Positions 11,471 through 24,083 of a stretch of DNA of 64,000 bases are shown piece after piece (positions within the stretch are counted from its first letter, which is position 1; each line of letters begins with the position of its first letter). Source of the DNA: Cryptomeria japonica (Eukaryota; Streptophyta; Pinopsida; Cupressales; Cupressaceae); NCBI RefSeq assembly GCF_030272615.1, contig NC_081411.1:39853140-39917139 (forward strand), given 5' to 3'. The position numbers and the translations under genes were made by a program. The notes below the pieces were generated by a model, which saw only the letters and a list, made by a program, of their open reading frames with translations, did no database searches and had not been told where the DNA came from.

Positions 11471-11560
11471 GGACCTAGTATTATTCTGACTCCTTTCATT
11501 CCTCCAATATATGTCTTAGTTCCACCTACTACATCTTACAAAGGAAAGTGCTTGACATCC
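11471..11560 (+). repeat. 90-bp direct repeat, left copy (partner 21708-21797)
   Basis: About 9 mismatches in 90 to 21708-21797. Both copies are open and translate to a similar Pro-rich peptide (xPFIPPIYxLV, then TSYKGK), which suggests a piece of the same old coding sequence on each side of the satellite block. Confidence 0.75.
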
Positions 11561-12225
11561 TCCCACATTCATCAAAACTACCTAGAAGAATAGCTCTCAT
11601 TAAGTATAACTTTAGCTATTAAGTCAACACATACGAATAAACCCCAAAAAGTTTGTTGAAATCCATTGTACCATTTAAAAGCTTGCCGTGTGCAAAGTGA
11701 ATGTGAGTAATTACTATATCCTTCTTTTTGATTTGTGATATCGAATGCCAACTAAAGCTAATACAAATTCAATATTGATGGAAATGATACTTATGAAGAG
11801 AGATGTTATTTTATATAATGATTAAAAGTGATGAAAAGAAAGACATCCTTAAAGACATAACTCTAAACAAAATTTACAACTTCACAAAACAAAAGAACTA
11901 TATTATAATTCAATAGAAAGTAAGGAATTGACCCCAAAAATGGGTTAATACTATTTTAGGATAATAACTAAATAAACACATGTCTGAAAGAGAGTACCTT
12001 AGAGAGTGTACACTTTTCTCCAGAGAAAGAGAGGACAATATATAGCAATCCCATAAACTTCGTTCCACCCCCCGATGTAGCTAAATACCTTTTAAATACG
12101 ATTCCCACATAACGACAAACATAACAACTCATGTAAAATCTTCATCCATAGCACACTAACTATACCATTTCATCATTACTATCATAAACAAAAATTAAAG
12201 CCATTGTCTATACACTATGCATCGA

Positions 12226-12229
<4 letters not shown>
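11561..12229. other. AT-rich non-coding sequence
   Basis: No coding frame, RNA gene or repeat partner is recognised in this stretch. Confidence 0.5.
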
Positions 12230-12277
<48 letters not shown>

Positions 12278-12280
12278 GTG
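12230..12280 (+). repeat. (TG)n microsatellite
   Basis: About 25 TG units with one C interruption near the right end, directly at the left edge of the inverted-arm block. Confidence 0.95.
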
Positions 12281-12282
12281 CA

Positions 12283-13360
12283 GGATCATGGTGTGCCAAA
12301 ACAAGCCCTTAAGTGGCAATGAAATTTCAAAAAATCAGAGTTATGCAGCTTGACATGAAAAATTGAATAAGTTATGAACATTATTTTTAAAATATTTAAG
12401 AAGAGAATCTATAGAAAATTGAATGTAGTTTCTAAGCTACTAGTTGTTTTTTGAAAGAAAAAAAAATCCTATTTGATGAAAATTTCAAATTTCAATGTAG
12501 TGGTACAAAAATTTCAGGAAAAAAATAAGAAGTAGGTGTATGTCTGACCACCCTAATCACAATTAAATCATAATATATTTTTATAAGATTTATAATATAA
12601 GTATTAGACTCATGTCCGGAAGTGACACATATTTTTTTATAATTTTTTATAAAGTAAATAAATATTAATGAATTTTTTACTACAGCTTTTCAAAAATTCA
12701 GAAACTCCTACGTCTGACCACCTTAACTTGGTCAAAGCCTTATGAAATTCAATTATTTTTAATTTTTCCCTATAGTAGATGAAGCATAGGATGTGACGCA
12801 TTTTCAAATTTAAAATATGTTATGCGGTTTGAAAGTTTTGAGTATTTTTCAATCAGTCTATTAATCAAGACTTTTATCAAAATTCAATTAGAAAATAAAT
12901 AATAATTACTTATTAAAGTCAAAATAAGACAAGCCTTATATTTTTAGAAAGCTGAGAATGTCCTTAAAAAACCCTTTTTGTTTTATCAATTTTGGCTATA
13001 AAAAAGTCATCAGCCACCAGTGTAAAGTTTGGAAAATCAAGGAATACTAGAAAACACGTTTTTTCAGTTGACTTTCTAGGCTTGTCACTTCCAAGCCAAA
13101 TCTCAAAGCAAACCTGAACCAAAATATGGAGCGAAAAATTTATGTTTTAAAATCAGATATCCGTTTCTGAAAAAATAAAAAAATATATTTTAGTAAATTG
13201 GGCATAACTTTTGCGTTTTATATCGAAATTTTGATTTTTTACATGCGTTGGAAAGGTAATTAAGAGATATATGATATGGAATAGGTATATTTTCAATTAT
13301 TTATTTTAAAAATTAATTATATTTCATTTAAATTCATCCTTCATTTTTAAAACATAAAAA
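12283..13360 (+). repeat. Left inverted arm flanking the satellite block
   Basis: Two parts match the reverse complement of 21235-21660 in the same order. The outer part at about 12285-12330 (GGATCATGG ... AGTGGCAATGAAA) pairs with about 21615-21660. The inner part at about 13155-13360 (AAATCAGATATCCGTTT, ATCGAAATTTTGATTTTTT, AAAAATTAATTATA) pairs with about 21240-21468. Sequence between them (12330-13150) is unmatched or strongly diverged. Words such as TTGGAAAGGTAATTAAGAGA also look like gypsy LTR sequence, so opposed LTR remnants are an alternative to true terminal inverted repeats. Confidence 0.65.
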
Positions 13361-13504
13361 AACTCATGTCTTTTTCATATGATTTCTCTATTGCATGGAT
13401 TTTTATAATAATCATCTCAAAATAAACTAAATAAGTAATTAATTAATAATAGAAAATTTGTGAATTTTATTGAGTTCGATAAATTTTGATAAACCATGTT
13501 ATCT

Positions 13505-14545
13505 ATGTTTGTTCCTTTCTCCACCTCTCTCTCCTAGACCTATCACTCCACCTATTTGTTTCTTCCTCCCTCCGTTTTGGCCATATTTATACATCTCTCT
13601 CTAGACCTATATCTCTAACTCTCAATGAATACCTAATTCAATCTCTCAAGCTCTAAAAGCTGCTTGTATTTCCACCTCTTCATAATTTCCTCCTCTATGT
13701 CACTCTCTCTTCCCTAATATCTAGACTAGTCTCTCTGCATTTCCTTCTCATCTCTAGAAACAAAATTTAGAGGGGACAAGGAGAAGCGTAGGGAAGTATC
13801 AAAAAAAGGAGAGGGGGAGAGAGGTGAGAAGGAGAGATTAATTGGGGGGAAGAGAGAGTGTGAGAGAGATAGCTATAGGTAATTAGGTGGAAGGTGAAGA
13901 GAGAGAGGGAGGGGTGATTGGGGTGAAGAGATAATGAGAGGGAGAGTATGAGATTATTAGGGGGTAGGAGGAGAGGGGGAGAAGGGAAAGTATCAACAAA
14001 GAGAGAAGAGAGATGGGGACAGGGGTGAAGAGAGACATAGAGAGTAATTAGGGGGTGGGGAGAGGTGGAGAGGTGGAGAGGGAAGTATCTATAAACCCAT
14101 AGGAGGAGAGAGGTGATCGAGGGTAATTGAGGGAAAGAAATAATGTAAGAGAGAATTGGGTGTAATTATCAGATAAGAAGAGAGGGAGAAGAGTAACTAT
14201 CAACAAAAGGAGAGAGGAAGAGATGTGGAGAGAGGTGAAGAGAGTGATAGAGAGGATAATTAGCGGGAGTAGAGGGGAAGAGGGAAGTATTAACAAAGAG
14301 ATGGACTACAGAGATGGTAATTAGGGGGCTCTCTCCCCATCTCTCCACCCTCTTCCTTTGTTGATACTCCCTCCCTCTCTCTTCCCCCCCTTCCCATAAT
14401 TACCTTCTCTCTAGACCTCTCTCTTTGAACCTCTCTCCTCATCTCTCCCTCTCTCCCTTTGTTGATACTTTCCCAACACCTAATTACCCTCAACTCTCTC
14501 TAATTCTCTCTTCCCCAAATGTCATCTCTCTGTCATACCTATCCT
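13505..14545. repeat. Low-complexity CT/GA-rich tract, left of the satellite
   Basis: Pyrimidine-rich on the plus strand to about 13755, purine-rich (GAGAGAGG-type, with recurring GAAGTATCAACAAA) to about 14325, then pyrimidine-rich again to 14540. The strand switches could form hairpins. Open frames here are compositional artefacts. Confidence 0.85.
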
Positions 14546-14554
14546 TACCTCTAA

Positions 14555-17500
14555 CTTTACCATATGACCCCTTAGGTGTCGTTAGGGGTCATATTGTGTC
14601 CTAATGAGTCATATGGTGTCCTATGAACCCTTAGAACACTATGATTTTTTTAGGGGTCATATGGTGTGTTAAGGGTTCATATTGTGTCTTAAAGGGCATA
14701 TGGTGTCTTATGACCTCTTAGGACACCATATGACTCCTTAAAACACTATATGGTGTTTTTATGGGTCATATGGTGTCTGAAGGGGTCATATGGTATCCTA
14801 TGACCCCTTAGGACACCATATGGTGTCGTTAGGGTTTGTATGGTGTGCTAAGGGGTCATAAGATATCATATGACCAATGAGGATACCATATGATCCCTAA
14901 GGTGTCATTAGGGGTCATATTGTGTCCTAAGGGGTCATGTATGGTGTCATATGACCCCTTAGGATACCATATGATGTCGTCATGTATTGTATGGTGTCCT
15001 GAGGGGTCATATGGTGTCTTATGACCCCTTAGGAGACCATATGACCCCTTCATATAACATCATATAACCCCTTCAGACACCATATGACCCCTTAGCTATC
15101 GTTAAGGACCATATTGTGTCCTAAGGGGTCATATGGTGGCTCGTTACACCATGTGACCCCTTAGGAAACCATATCATGTCATTATGGGTCTTCTTATGTT
15201 CTAAGGGGTCATACAGTGTTATATGACCCCTTAGGATACTATATGACCCCTTAGGACACAATATGGTGTCGTAAGGGGTCATATGGTGTCCTAAGGGTTC
15301 ATATGGTGTCCTATGATCCCTTAGGATACTATATGACCCCTTATGTGTTGTCAGGGGTCGTACTATGTTCTAATGGGTCATATTGTGTCCTATGACTGCT
15401 TAGGACACCATATGACCCCTTGGGACACTATATGGTGCTATGGGTCATATGTTGTCCTAAGGGGTCATATGGTGTCCTATGACCCCTTAGGATACCATTT
15501 GGTGTTGTTATGTGTTGTATGGTGTCCTATGGGGTCATATGGTATTTTGTGACCCCTTAGGATACCATATGACCCCTTAGGATACCCTATGGTGTCGCTA
15601 GGGGTCGTATGTTGTGATAAGGAGTCATATGGTGTCCTACGACCCCTTAGGTGTCATTGGGGTTTATTTTATGTCCTAAGGGGTCATATTATGTCCTATG
15701 GGGTTATATGGTGTCCTATGACCCCTTAGGACACTATATGATGTCGTTAGGGGTCATATTGTGTCTTATGACCCCTTAGGACACCACATGGTGTCGTTAT
15801 CGGTCGTGTGGTGTTCTAAGGGGTTATATGGTGTTCTATGACCCCTTAAGATACCATATTATGTTTCTATGGGTCGTATGGTCTCCTAAGGGGTCATATG
15901 GTGTCCTATGACCCCTTAGGACACTAGATGACCCCTTAGGACACCAGATGACCCCTTAGGATATTGTGTTATTATGCATCGTATGGTGTCCTAAAGGGTC
16001 ATATGGTGTCTCATGAACCTTTAGGACACAATATGACACCTTAGGACACCATATGATGTTGTTATAAGTTTTATGGTGTTCTAAGGGGTCATATGGTTTT
16101 CTATGAGCCTTTAGGACACCATATGGTGTCGTTAGGGGTCGTACGGTATGTTAAGGGGTCATATGGTATCCTATGACCCCTTAGGACACCATATAACACC
16201 TTAGGTATTGTTAGGGTTCATATTGTATCGAAACAAGTCATATGGTGTCCTATGACCCCTTAGGACACCATAGGGTGTTGTTGGGGGTTGTATGGTGTGC
16301 TAAGGGATCATATTGTGTCCTAAGGGGTAACAAGACATTGTATGACCCCTCAGACACCATATGACCCATTAGGTTTTGTTAGGGGTCATACTATGTCCTA
16401 AGAGGTCATATGGTGTCCCATGACCCTTTAGGACACCATATGAACCCTTAGGACATCATATGGTGTCGTTATGGGTCTTATGGTGTCTTAAGGGGTCATA
16501 TGGTGTTCTACAACCCCTTACGACACCATATGACCCCTTAGGACATTATATGACCCCTTAGGATATCATACGACCCCTTGGGACACTATATGGTGTTGCA
16601 AGGAGTCATATGGTGTCCTAAGGGGTCATGTGGTGTCCTATGAACCCTTAGGACACTATATGACCCATGAGGTGTCATCAGGGGTCTTATTGTGTCCTAA
16701 TGGGTCATATGATGTCGTATGACCCCTTAGGACACCATATGCTTGGGAGACTATATGGTTCTATGGGTCGTATGGTGTCATAAGGGGTCATATGGTGTCC
16801 TATGACACCTTAGGACACCATATGACCTCTTAGGATACCATTTCATGTTGTTATGTGTTGTATGGTGTCCTATGACCCCTTAGGTGTCATTAGGGTTTAT
16901 TTTATGTCCTAAGGGGTCGTGTTGTGTCCCAAGGGGTCGTATTGTGTCCTAAGGGGTCATATGGTGTCCTATGACCACTTAGGACACTATATGATGTCGT
17001 TAGGGTCATATTGTGTCCTAAGGAGCCATAATGTGTCTTATGACACCTTAGGACACCACATAGTGTTGTTATGGGTCGTATGGTATTCGAAGGGGTCATA
17101 TGGTATTCTATGACCCATTAGGACATCATTTTTATGTTTTTATGGGTTGTATGGTCTCCTAAGGCATCATATGGTATCTTATGACCCCTTAGGACACCAT
17201 ATGGCTCCATTATGTGTCGTATGGTGTCCTAAGGGGTCATATGATGTTCTATGATATCTTAGGACACCATATGACCCCTTAGGACACCATATAGTGTCAT
17301 TAAGGGTCGCATGGTATGCTAAGGGGTCATATGGTGTCCTATGACCCTTTAGAATACCATATGACCCCTTTGGTATCGTTAGGATTCATTTTGTGTTGTT
17401 GGGGGTCATATGGTGTCCTATGACCCCTTAGGACACAATATGACCCCTTAGGTGTTTTTAGGGGTCATATTGTGTCCTAACAAGTCATATAGTGTGCTAT

Positions 17501-20062
17501 GACCCCTTACGGTACCATATGGTGTCGTTTGGGATTGTATGGTGTGCTAAAGGGTCATATTGTGTCCTAAATATTCCTAGGACATCATATAACCTCTCAG
17601 GACACCATATGACCCCTTAGATATCGTTAGGGGTCATATTGTGTCCTACGGGGTCATATGGTGTCTCGTGACACCAGATAACCCCTTAGGACACCACATC
17701 GTGTTATTATGGGTCTTCTTGTGTTCTAAGGGGTCATATGGTGTTCGTAGGGGTCATATGGTTTTATATGACCCCTTAAGATACCATATGACCCCTTAGG
17801 ACACCACATGGTGTCATAAAGGGTTGTATGGTGTTCTAAGGAGTCATATGGTGTTCTATGGGGTCATATGGTTCTATATGACCCCTTAGGACACTATATG
17901 ACGTTGTTAGGGGTCATATTATGTCCTAAGGGGTCATATTTTATCTTATGACCCCTTAGGACACCACATGTTGTCATTATGGGTCGTATGATGTTCTAAG
18001 GGGTCATATGGTGTTCTATGACCCTCTAGGACACCATATTATGTTGTTATGGGTCATATGGTCTCCTAAGGGGTCATATGGTGTCCTATGACTCCTTAGG
18101 ACACCATATGGTGTAATTATGTGTCGTATGGTGTCCTAAGGGGTAATATGGTGTTATATGACCCCTTAGGACACCATATGATCCCTTAGGACACCATATG
18201 GTGTCGTTAGGGGTCGTATGGTGTGCTAAGGGGTCATATGGTGTCCAATGACCCCTTAGTACACCATACAATGTCCTTAGGGGTCATATGGTGTCCTATG
18301 ACCCCTTAGGACATAATATGACCCCTTAGGTGTTGTTAGGGGTAATATTGTGTCCTAACAAGTTATATGGTGTCCTACGACCCCTTAGGACACCATATGG
18401 TGTTGTTAGGGGTTGTATGGTGTGCTAAGGGGTCATATTGTGTTCTAAAGGTTCCTAGGACATTATATAACCCCTTAGGACACCAAATGACTCCTTAGGT
18501 ATCGTTAGCGGTCATATTATGTCCTAAGGAGTCATATGGTATCTCATGACACCATATGACCCCTTAGGTCACTATATCATGTTGTTATGGGTCTTCTTGT
18601 GTTCTAAGGGGTCATATGGTGTTATATGACCCCTTAGGAAACCATATGGTGTTGTAAAGAGTGGTATGGTGTCGTAAGGGGTCATATGGTGTCCTAAGGG
18701 GTCATATGGTGTCCTATGACCCCTTAGGACACTATATGAAGTTGTTAGGGGTCATATTATGTCCTACGAGGTAATATTATGTATTATGACCCCTTAAGAC
18801 ACCACATTGGGTCGTTATGGGTCGTGTGGTGTTTTATGGGGTCATATGGTGTTCTATGGCCCTCTAAGACTCCATATTATGGTGTTGTGGGTTGTATGGT
18901 CTTCTAAGGGTTCATTTGGTGTCCTATGACCCCTTAGGACACCATATAGTGTCATTATGTGTTGTATGGTGTCTTAAGGGGTCATATGGTGTTCTATGAC
19001 CCCTTAGGACACCATTTGGTGTCATATGGTGTGTTAAGGGGTCAAATGGTGTCCTATGACCCCTTAGAATACCATATAACCCCTTAGGTATCATTAGGTG
19101 TCATTTTGTGTCGTTAGGGCTCATATGGTGTCCTATGACCCCTTAGGACACAATATGACCCCTTAAGAAACCAGATAGTGTTGTTAGGGGTCATATGGTG
19201 TCCTATGATCCCGTAGGACACAATATGACCCCTTAGGTGTTGTTAGGGGTCATATTGTATCCTAATAGGTCATATGGTGTCCTACGACCCCTTAGGACAC
19301 CATATAGCATCATTAGGGGTTGTATGGTGTGATAAGGGGTAATATTGTGTCCTAAAGGTTCCTAGGACATCATATAACCCCTTAGGACACCATATGAGCC
19401 CTTAGGTATCATTAGGGGTCATATTGTGTCCTAAGGGGTGATATGTTGTCCCCTGACACCATATGACCCCTTAGGACACCATATCATATTGTTATGGGTC
19501 TTCTTGTGTTATAAGGGGTCATATGGTGTTATATGACCCCTTAGGACACCATATGGTGTATTAAGGGGTTGTATGGTGTTCTAAGGGGTCATATGGTATC
19601 CTATGACCCCTTACAACACTATATGATGCCTTAGGTGTCATCATGGGTGATATTGTGTCCTAATGGGTCATATGGTGTTCTATGACCCCTTAGGACACCA
19701 TATGACCCCTTGGGATACTATATGGTGTTATGGGTCGTATGGTGTCCCAAGGGCTCATATGGTGTCCTATGACCCCTTAGGGCACCATATGACCCTTTAG
19801 GATGCCACATTGTGTCATTAGGGGTCGTATGGTGTCCTAAGGGGTCACTTAGTGTCTTAGGACCCCTTAGGACACCATATGGTGTCATTAGGGATCTTAT
19901 TGTGTCTTAAGGCATCATATGGTGTTTTATGATCCCTTAGGACACCATATGACCCCTTAGGAGACCATATGGTGTCGTTAGGGGTCATATTGTGTCCTAA
20001 GGGGTCATATGATGTTCTATGACCCCTTAGGACATGATATAACCCATTAGGAGACCATATAT
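14555..20062. repeat. Satellite-like array of alternating direct and inverted 20-bp words (about 5.5 kb)
   Basis: Almost entirely built from GGGGTCATATGGTGTCCTAA and its reverse complement, in both orientations, with linkers such as TGTCGTTAGGGGTCGTATGG. Adjacent opposite copies make local palindromes centred on CATATG and CCTATGACC, and the linker recurs about every 60-130 bp. A longer order is visible: ATGGGTCTTCTTGTGTTCTA recurs at about 17709, 18586 and 19495, and TTCCTAGGACAT at about 17571, 18460 and 19360, i.e. a period near 0.9 kb. Copies of the word are typically 80-100% alike. Low-complexity frames inside are not genes. A multi-copy fold-back repeat is clear, and centromeric, subtelomeric or transposon-carried origin is undecided. 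Confidence 0.92.
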
Positions 20063-21075
20063 ACTAAGTTTCAAATAAGGAGAGATATAAGGGTGAAGAG
20101 AGATGAAGAACTAAAGAGAGGGAAAAGAAATAAAGGACAAGGACATAAATAGAGATATATATATTAAGGAGTATGAAGTGAGAGGGAGAAAAACTAAAGG
20201 ACAAGGATGGTTAGAAATAGATAGACATATCTAGATATTAAAAAGGAGAGATGATGATAGAGATAAAAAATGAAGATAAAGGGAGAGGGAGATGAATAGA
20301 TATAGAGAAAGAGAGAGGTAAACACAAAGATAAATATATGAAGAGATGGAGAAAAAAGGATAGAGAGGGGTAAAGAGAGAGATAAAAAAAAGGAAGAGAT
20401 AGAGAGATATAAAGGAAGAGAAATATTGATAGATAGAGAGATATAGATAGTGCAAGAGAGTGAGAAAGAGAAATAGAGATTATAGATAGGGATAGATAGA
20501 GAGGGAGAGAGAGAAAGAGGAAGATATAGATATATATAAAGGAACTATAGAGAAGGATGTTGTTAGAGAGACAAATATATATAAGGATGGAGAAAATAAA
20601 GAGATAAAGGTAGAAAAAGGGAAAGATACTTGAAGAGGGATAGAGGAAGAGACAAAGAAGTAGATTAATTATGTATAAAGGATGATATATAAAGATAGAG
20701 GAACATATAAAAAGCGAGATTGATAGGGAAAGAGATGGAGATGTGAAGATGGAGATAGTAGGGGTAGATATGGATAGAAAGTGATAGAGAGAGTAAGAAA
20801 AATGGAGGGAGAGATGGAGTGAATAAGTTAGATTTAGAGATAATGAGATATAAATATACATGAAGATAGATCTATAGGGATATAGAGATAGAGGGGACAA
20901 GATAGAGAGAGAAAGGAGGTGATAGAGACAAGTAATATATAAGTATAGGTAGGATAAGGTAGAGGAGGGAGATAAATAGAGAGAAGAGAGATTATTAGAG
21001 AGAAATATAGAAATAAGGAGTGACAATGATGGAGTGGGAAAGGGAGAGATATGAATAAAAAGATGGACATATATA
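20063..21075 (+). repeat. GA-rich low-complexity tract, right of the satellite
   Basis: About 1 kb of purine-rich GAGATAGAGA-type sequence on the plus strand. A long open minus-strand frame (21086-20238) exists only because the reverse complement is nearly stop-free Ser/Leu/Tyr codons. It mirrors the pyrimidine tract that follows the left arm. Confidence 0.9.
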
Positions 21076-21234
21076 TAGAGATGCATGTAACTTGGGAATT
21101 TATTTATCTATATGGGATGATAAAATAAGTGACATAAGTAGAGAAGAAAGAGATAGATAAAATATACTATATAATTATAGATAGACAAGTGATAGATAAA
21201 GGAGGTGATAGGAAAAAAGGAGACTTTGTATGCA

Positions 21235-21660
21235 AAATTTGTGAGTATTTAAAGTTTTAAAATTGAAGGACTAACTTCAAATGACTATAATTAATTTTTA
21301 CTCCATAATATCATCAAACTATCTCATACATTTGATAGGTCTCTAAATTAACTTTCCAATGCCTGTAAAAAAATCAAAATTTCGATAAGAAACGCAAACG
21401 TTATCCCAATTTTACTAAACTATATTTTTTATGTTGAGAAAAACGGATATCTGATTTGAAAAAAGTATGACATCACAAATCGGATATCCAATATTAATGG
21501 ATATCCAATTTCGTTTGGTATTACCAAACCAAATTCAAATTTTGGTCGACCCAAACAAAAAGTCAAAGCGGATTTTGGCGTGTTTGGAAAGGTTTAAAAT
21601 GCATTTTTTTTTCATTGCCACTTTTTGGCCCCCCATGATCTTGCACATACCCTATATATA
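21235..21660 (-). repeat. Right inverted arm flanking the satellite block
   Basis: Reverse complement of parts of 12283-13360 (see left arm). It is shorter because the middle of the left arm has no equivalent here. It ends in CATACCCTATATATATAAAT, a TATA-like stretch about 20 bp before the open remnant at 21684. Confidence 0.65.
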
Positions 21661-21683
21661 TAAATCCTAGAGATCGCATATCT

Positions 21684-22097
21684 ATGGATATTTCTCCTCC
21701 TCATAAGGGAACTAGTATTATTCTTGCTCCTTTTATTCCTCCTATATATGCCTTAGTTTCACCTCCTACATCTTACAAAGGAAAGTTCTTGACATCCTTT
21801 ATGTAAAGGGCATTCTCCCATTCCTTCTCCTTTAAGAGAAGAAAAGAAGCCTAAGTCCATTGATCCTCAATCTTTGCAACCCTTGGCTAAAATTAAAAGG
21901 AATGGTTGTATGAGAGAATTACAACAACTACATCGTGTCAAGGCTCATGAGATTGCTTCCCAAAACATTTCCTCCTAGAAGATACCAAATGTTGATTGGA
22001 TCCCATTTGTGCAACCTTTGCCTAACCCTAGGAAGGAAGTGAAAATTAAATCACCAACATTAAAAATGCTTAATACCTTTATCAATTCATTTTAAAT
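21684..22097 (+). pseudogene. Unrecognised broken open frame, part 1 (interrupted by Copia-2)
   Basis: Starts ATGGATATTTCTCCTCCTCA (MDISPPHKG) shortly after a TATA-like TATATATAAAT at about 21650-21660. One frame runs to a stop at about 21803. A shifted frame with coding-like composition then continues (REEKKPKSIDPQSLQPLAKI, MRELQQLHRVKAHEIAS, stop, VDWIPFVQPLPNPRKEV). No domain is recognised. The sequence resumes at 29847 beyond Copia-2. A retroelement polyprotein is possible because all neighbours are such. A host gene remnant is the alternative. Confidence 0.4.
22009..22075 (+). repeat. 67-bp direct repeat, left of Copia-2 (partner 29847-29913)
   Basis: GTGCAACC...GCTTAATA with 2 mismatches to 29847-29913. 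The right copy begins exactly at the outer LTR end. The left copy is separated from the other LTR by 22 bp. Far longer than the 5-bp duplication an LTR integrase makes. Confidence 0.85.
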
Positions 22098-23596
22098 TGT
22101 AAGTTATGATACTGAATGTAAAGTACAAATGCCAATAGCTAACAAGATGAGAGGGGGTGGGTGAATCATACAAACTTAATCTTCCATAAAATCAACAGAT
22201 TCAACCTCGGTAACTTATACTTCAACAATATAACCAAAAACTGCTAAACATGCTAACTCATAAACACATAATCATCATAACACATATAACACCAGATTTA
22301 ACGTGGAAACCCAAATAGGGAAAAACCACTGTGGGATTTCAGACCCACTAAGAAATATACTCTTCTAGAGTATGCTCGGTTAAAAGAAAATCCTATTAAA
22401 GATTACAAACACATTGCTAGATGTGACCTGGTTAAGGGATTTCCCTCAGATATATTAGGATCTTCACTTTGTTAGAAGTGACCTTGTCAAAGGATCTCAA
22501 ACACTCATTTAGAATGTCACCTTGCTAGAGGGTTTACAAAGAAAACTGTTAAGTCCACTCGGTTAAGAGATTTTCTGTCACTTACAAAATAACAGTAATA
22601 AAAATATATCTGCAACTTCACATCTAAAATGCTAAAGCACATTCCTATTTGCTCAAAACAATCTTGTCATAGGACTTATCTTGTCCCTCTGTTGGGCTCT
22701 CTACTCTGTTATTCAAAAAGGTCTTCAAGCTTCTATGCTAGGTAATCACTATGTAGCATCCCTGTGCTTACACTTGCCCACATACATTGTTTATCAACAA
22801 TTCCTTATTTATAAACAATTGGCTAACTGCTTAATCTCCTTGATCACATTTCCCATGATCAATCTTAGCCATCAGATCTTCAATCTTGACTAGGTTCAAT
22901 GCATCTTTCAATCTGAAAATGTTTTACCTCACCTAGGGACTTGCATTCCTTTCTTGGAACTTGTGCAAGGTTATTGCGGTTCAATCTGAGCTGTAGATCT
23001 TCCTGCCAATCTTCCATTGCCATAGATCCTTAACAAACTTCATACGTGGCATACCAATCATTTATACATCTCCAGTTCATCATTGTCCTTCATTAAATAA
23101 TGCTTGTATTCGTCCAATGTGCTTTGTTATAACTCGGTTGCAACTCAGTAAATACTAAACTTTACTCGGTAGACATTTTGCCTTCATTAACCGATATCGA
23201 TAACCTTAGGGTTTACCGACTAGGTTCTGTGCTTGGTGACATAGTATAGTATTAACCTTACAATCAACAACATATGTAGGATATCAAAACAATCTAAACA
23301 TCATGATCTCATCATTGTCTAACTCAGTAATAGTTGCCCATTGAATAACTAATTTCTCCCCTTATTCATCACATTCTTTCTGTGTCTTTTACCGACATCA
23401 TAATTCTCTTCAAATCATTCTTCTCAAGATATGGCAACATCATACTGAATTAGAAAATTGATTTCTTGACATCAATGACAAAATAATGTTATAAAGATAG
23501 TTATCATCCTTTTACAGTTATATCAAATAATCTTCAACAACCTTCTCAATATCCTCAATGAATATCAACAATCTCCTTTCTACTGAAATGCCAACA
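22098..23596 (-). repeat. 3' LTR of Copia-2 (1,499 bp)
   Basis: Runs from TGTAAGTTATGATACTGAAT to GAAATGCCAACA and aligns to 28326-29846 throughout. The AGGGGGTGGGTGAATCA motif lies near the left end. Directly outside the inner edge is a polypurine tract. Confidence 0.9.
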
Positions 23597-24083
23597 ATCT
23601 CCCCCTTTGGCATTGATGGCAAAACCAACTTTTAAATGGTAATACCAACAAGATATTCAAATTGATTCGGATTCAGATTATTGTTAGACTTCTCCTTTTA
23701 TCCTTTTGCTGTTAAAATCTTCTCCCTTTTTCATTAGGCTTCTGAGCTATTGTCTTGCATTTAGTCTTCTCCCCTTTGCAGTAATCTCCCCCTATCATTA
23801 GTCTTTTGTTATCTTCTTCATTTAGGGCTTTACCATTCAGTCAACCATTTAGTCTTCTCCCCCTTTGACAACAATGCCAAAAAGTAAAAGAACTAAATCA
23901 TGATCTCTTCCTCTGTGAAGTGATTTGCCTTGTTGTGTATCAACTCAGTCTCGGTCAAAGCAACTTGTCTCTATTCACTATTTCCTGCACACCTTTAGAA
24001 AACCTTCTAAAGTGTGTAAATCAACATTAATCCACACATAATATTCTGCAGATTCATCGAATTGATGCTTTCACCGAACTCTG
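23597..24083 (-). promoter_or_regulatory. Polypurine tracts of Copia-2
   Basis: ATCTCCCCCTTTGGCATTGA (minus strand: purine-rich GGGGGAGAT) directly abuts the LTR. More TCTCCCCCTT-type tracts are at about 23766-23775, 23784-23793 and 23858-23868. No coding sequence. Multiple tracts support Sirevirus affinity. Confidence 0.6.

Noticed and set aside
12230-12280. (TG)n run as a regulatory Z-DNA element
   Set aside because: Ordinary microsatellite. Nothing in the context supports a specific role.
14048-19600. Open frames inside the satellite with repeated GVLRGHxTPYDPLGH-type peptides
   Set aside because: They only translate the repeated 20-bp word. Present in many frames and on both strands with frequent stops.
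14555-20062. CRISPR array
   Set aside because: Repeats are inverted as well as direct, spacers are not unique, and the context is a plant nuclear genome.
20238-21086. 282-codon minus-strand open frame rich in Ser, Leu, Tyr, Ile
   Set aside because: It is the complement of a GA-rich simple-sequence tract. Such tracts lack stops on the pyrimidine strand by composition. Overlapping frames look the same.
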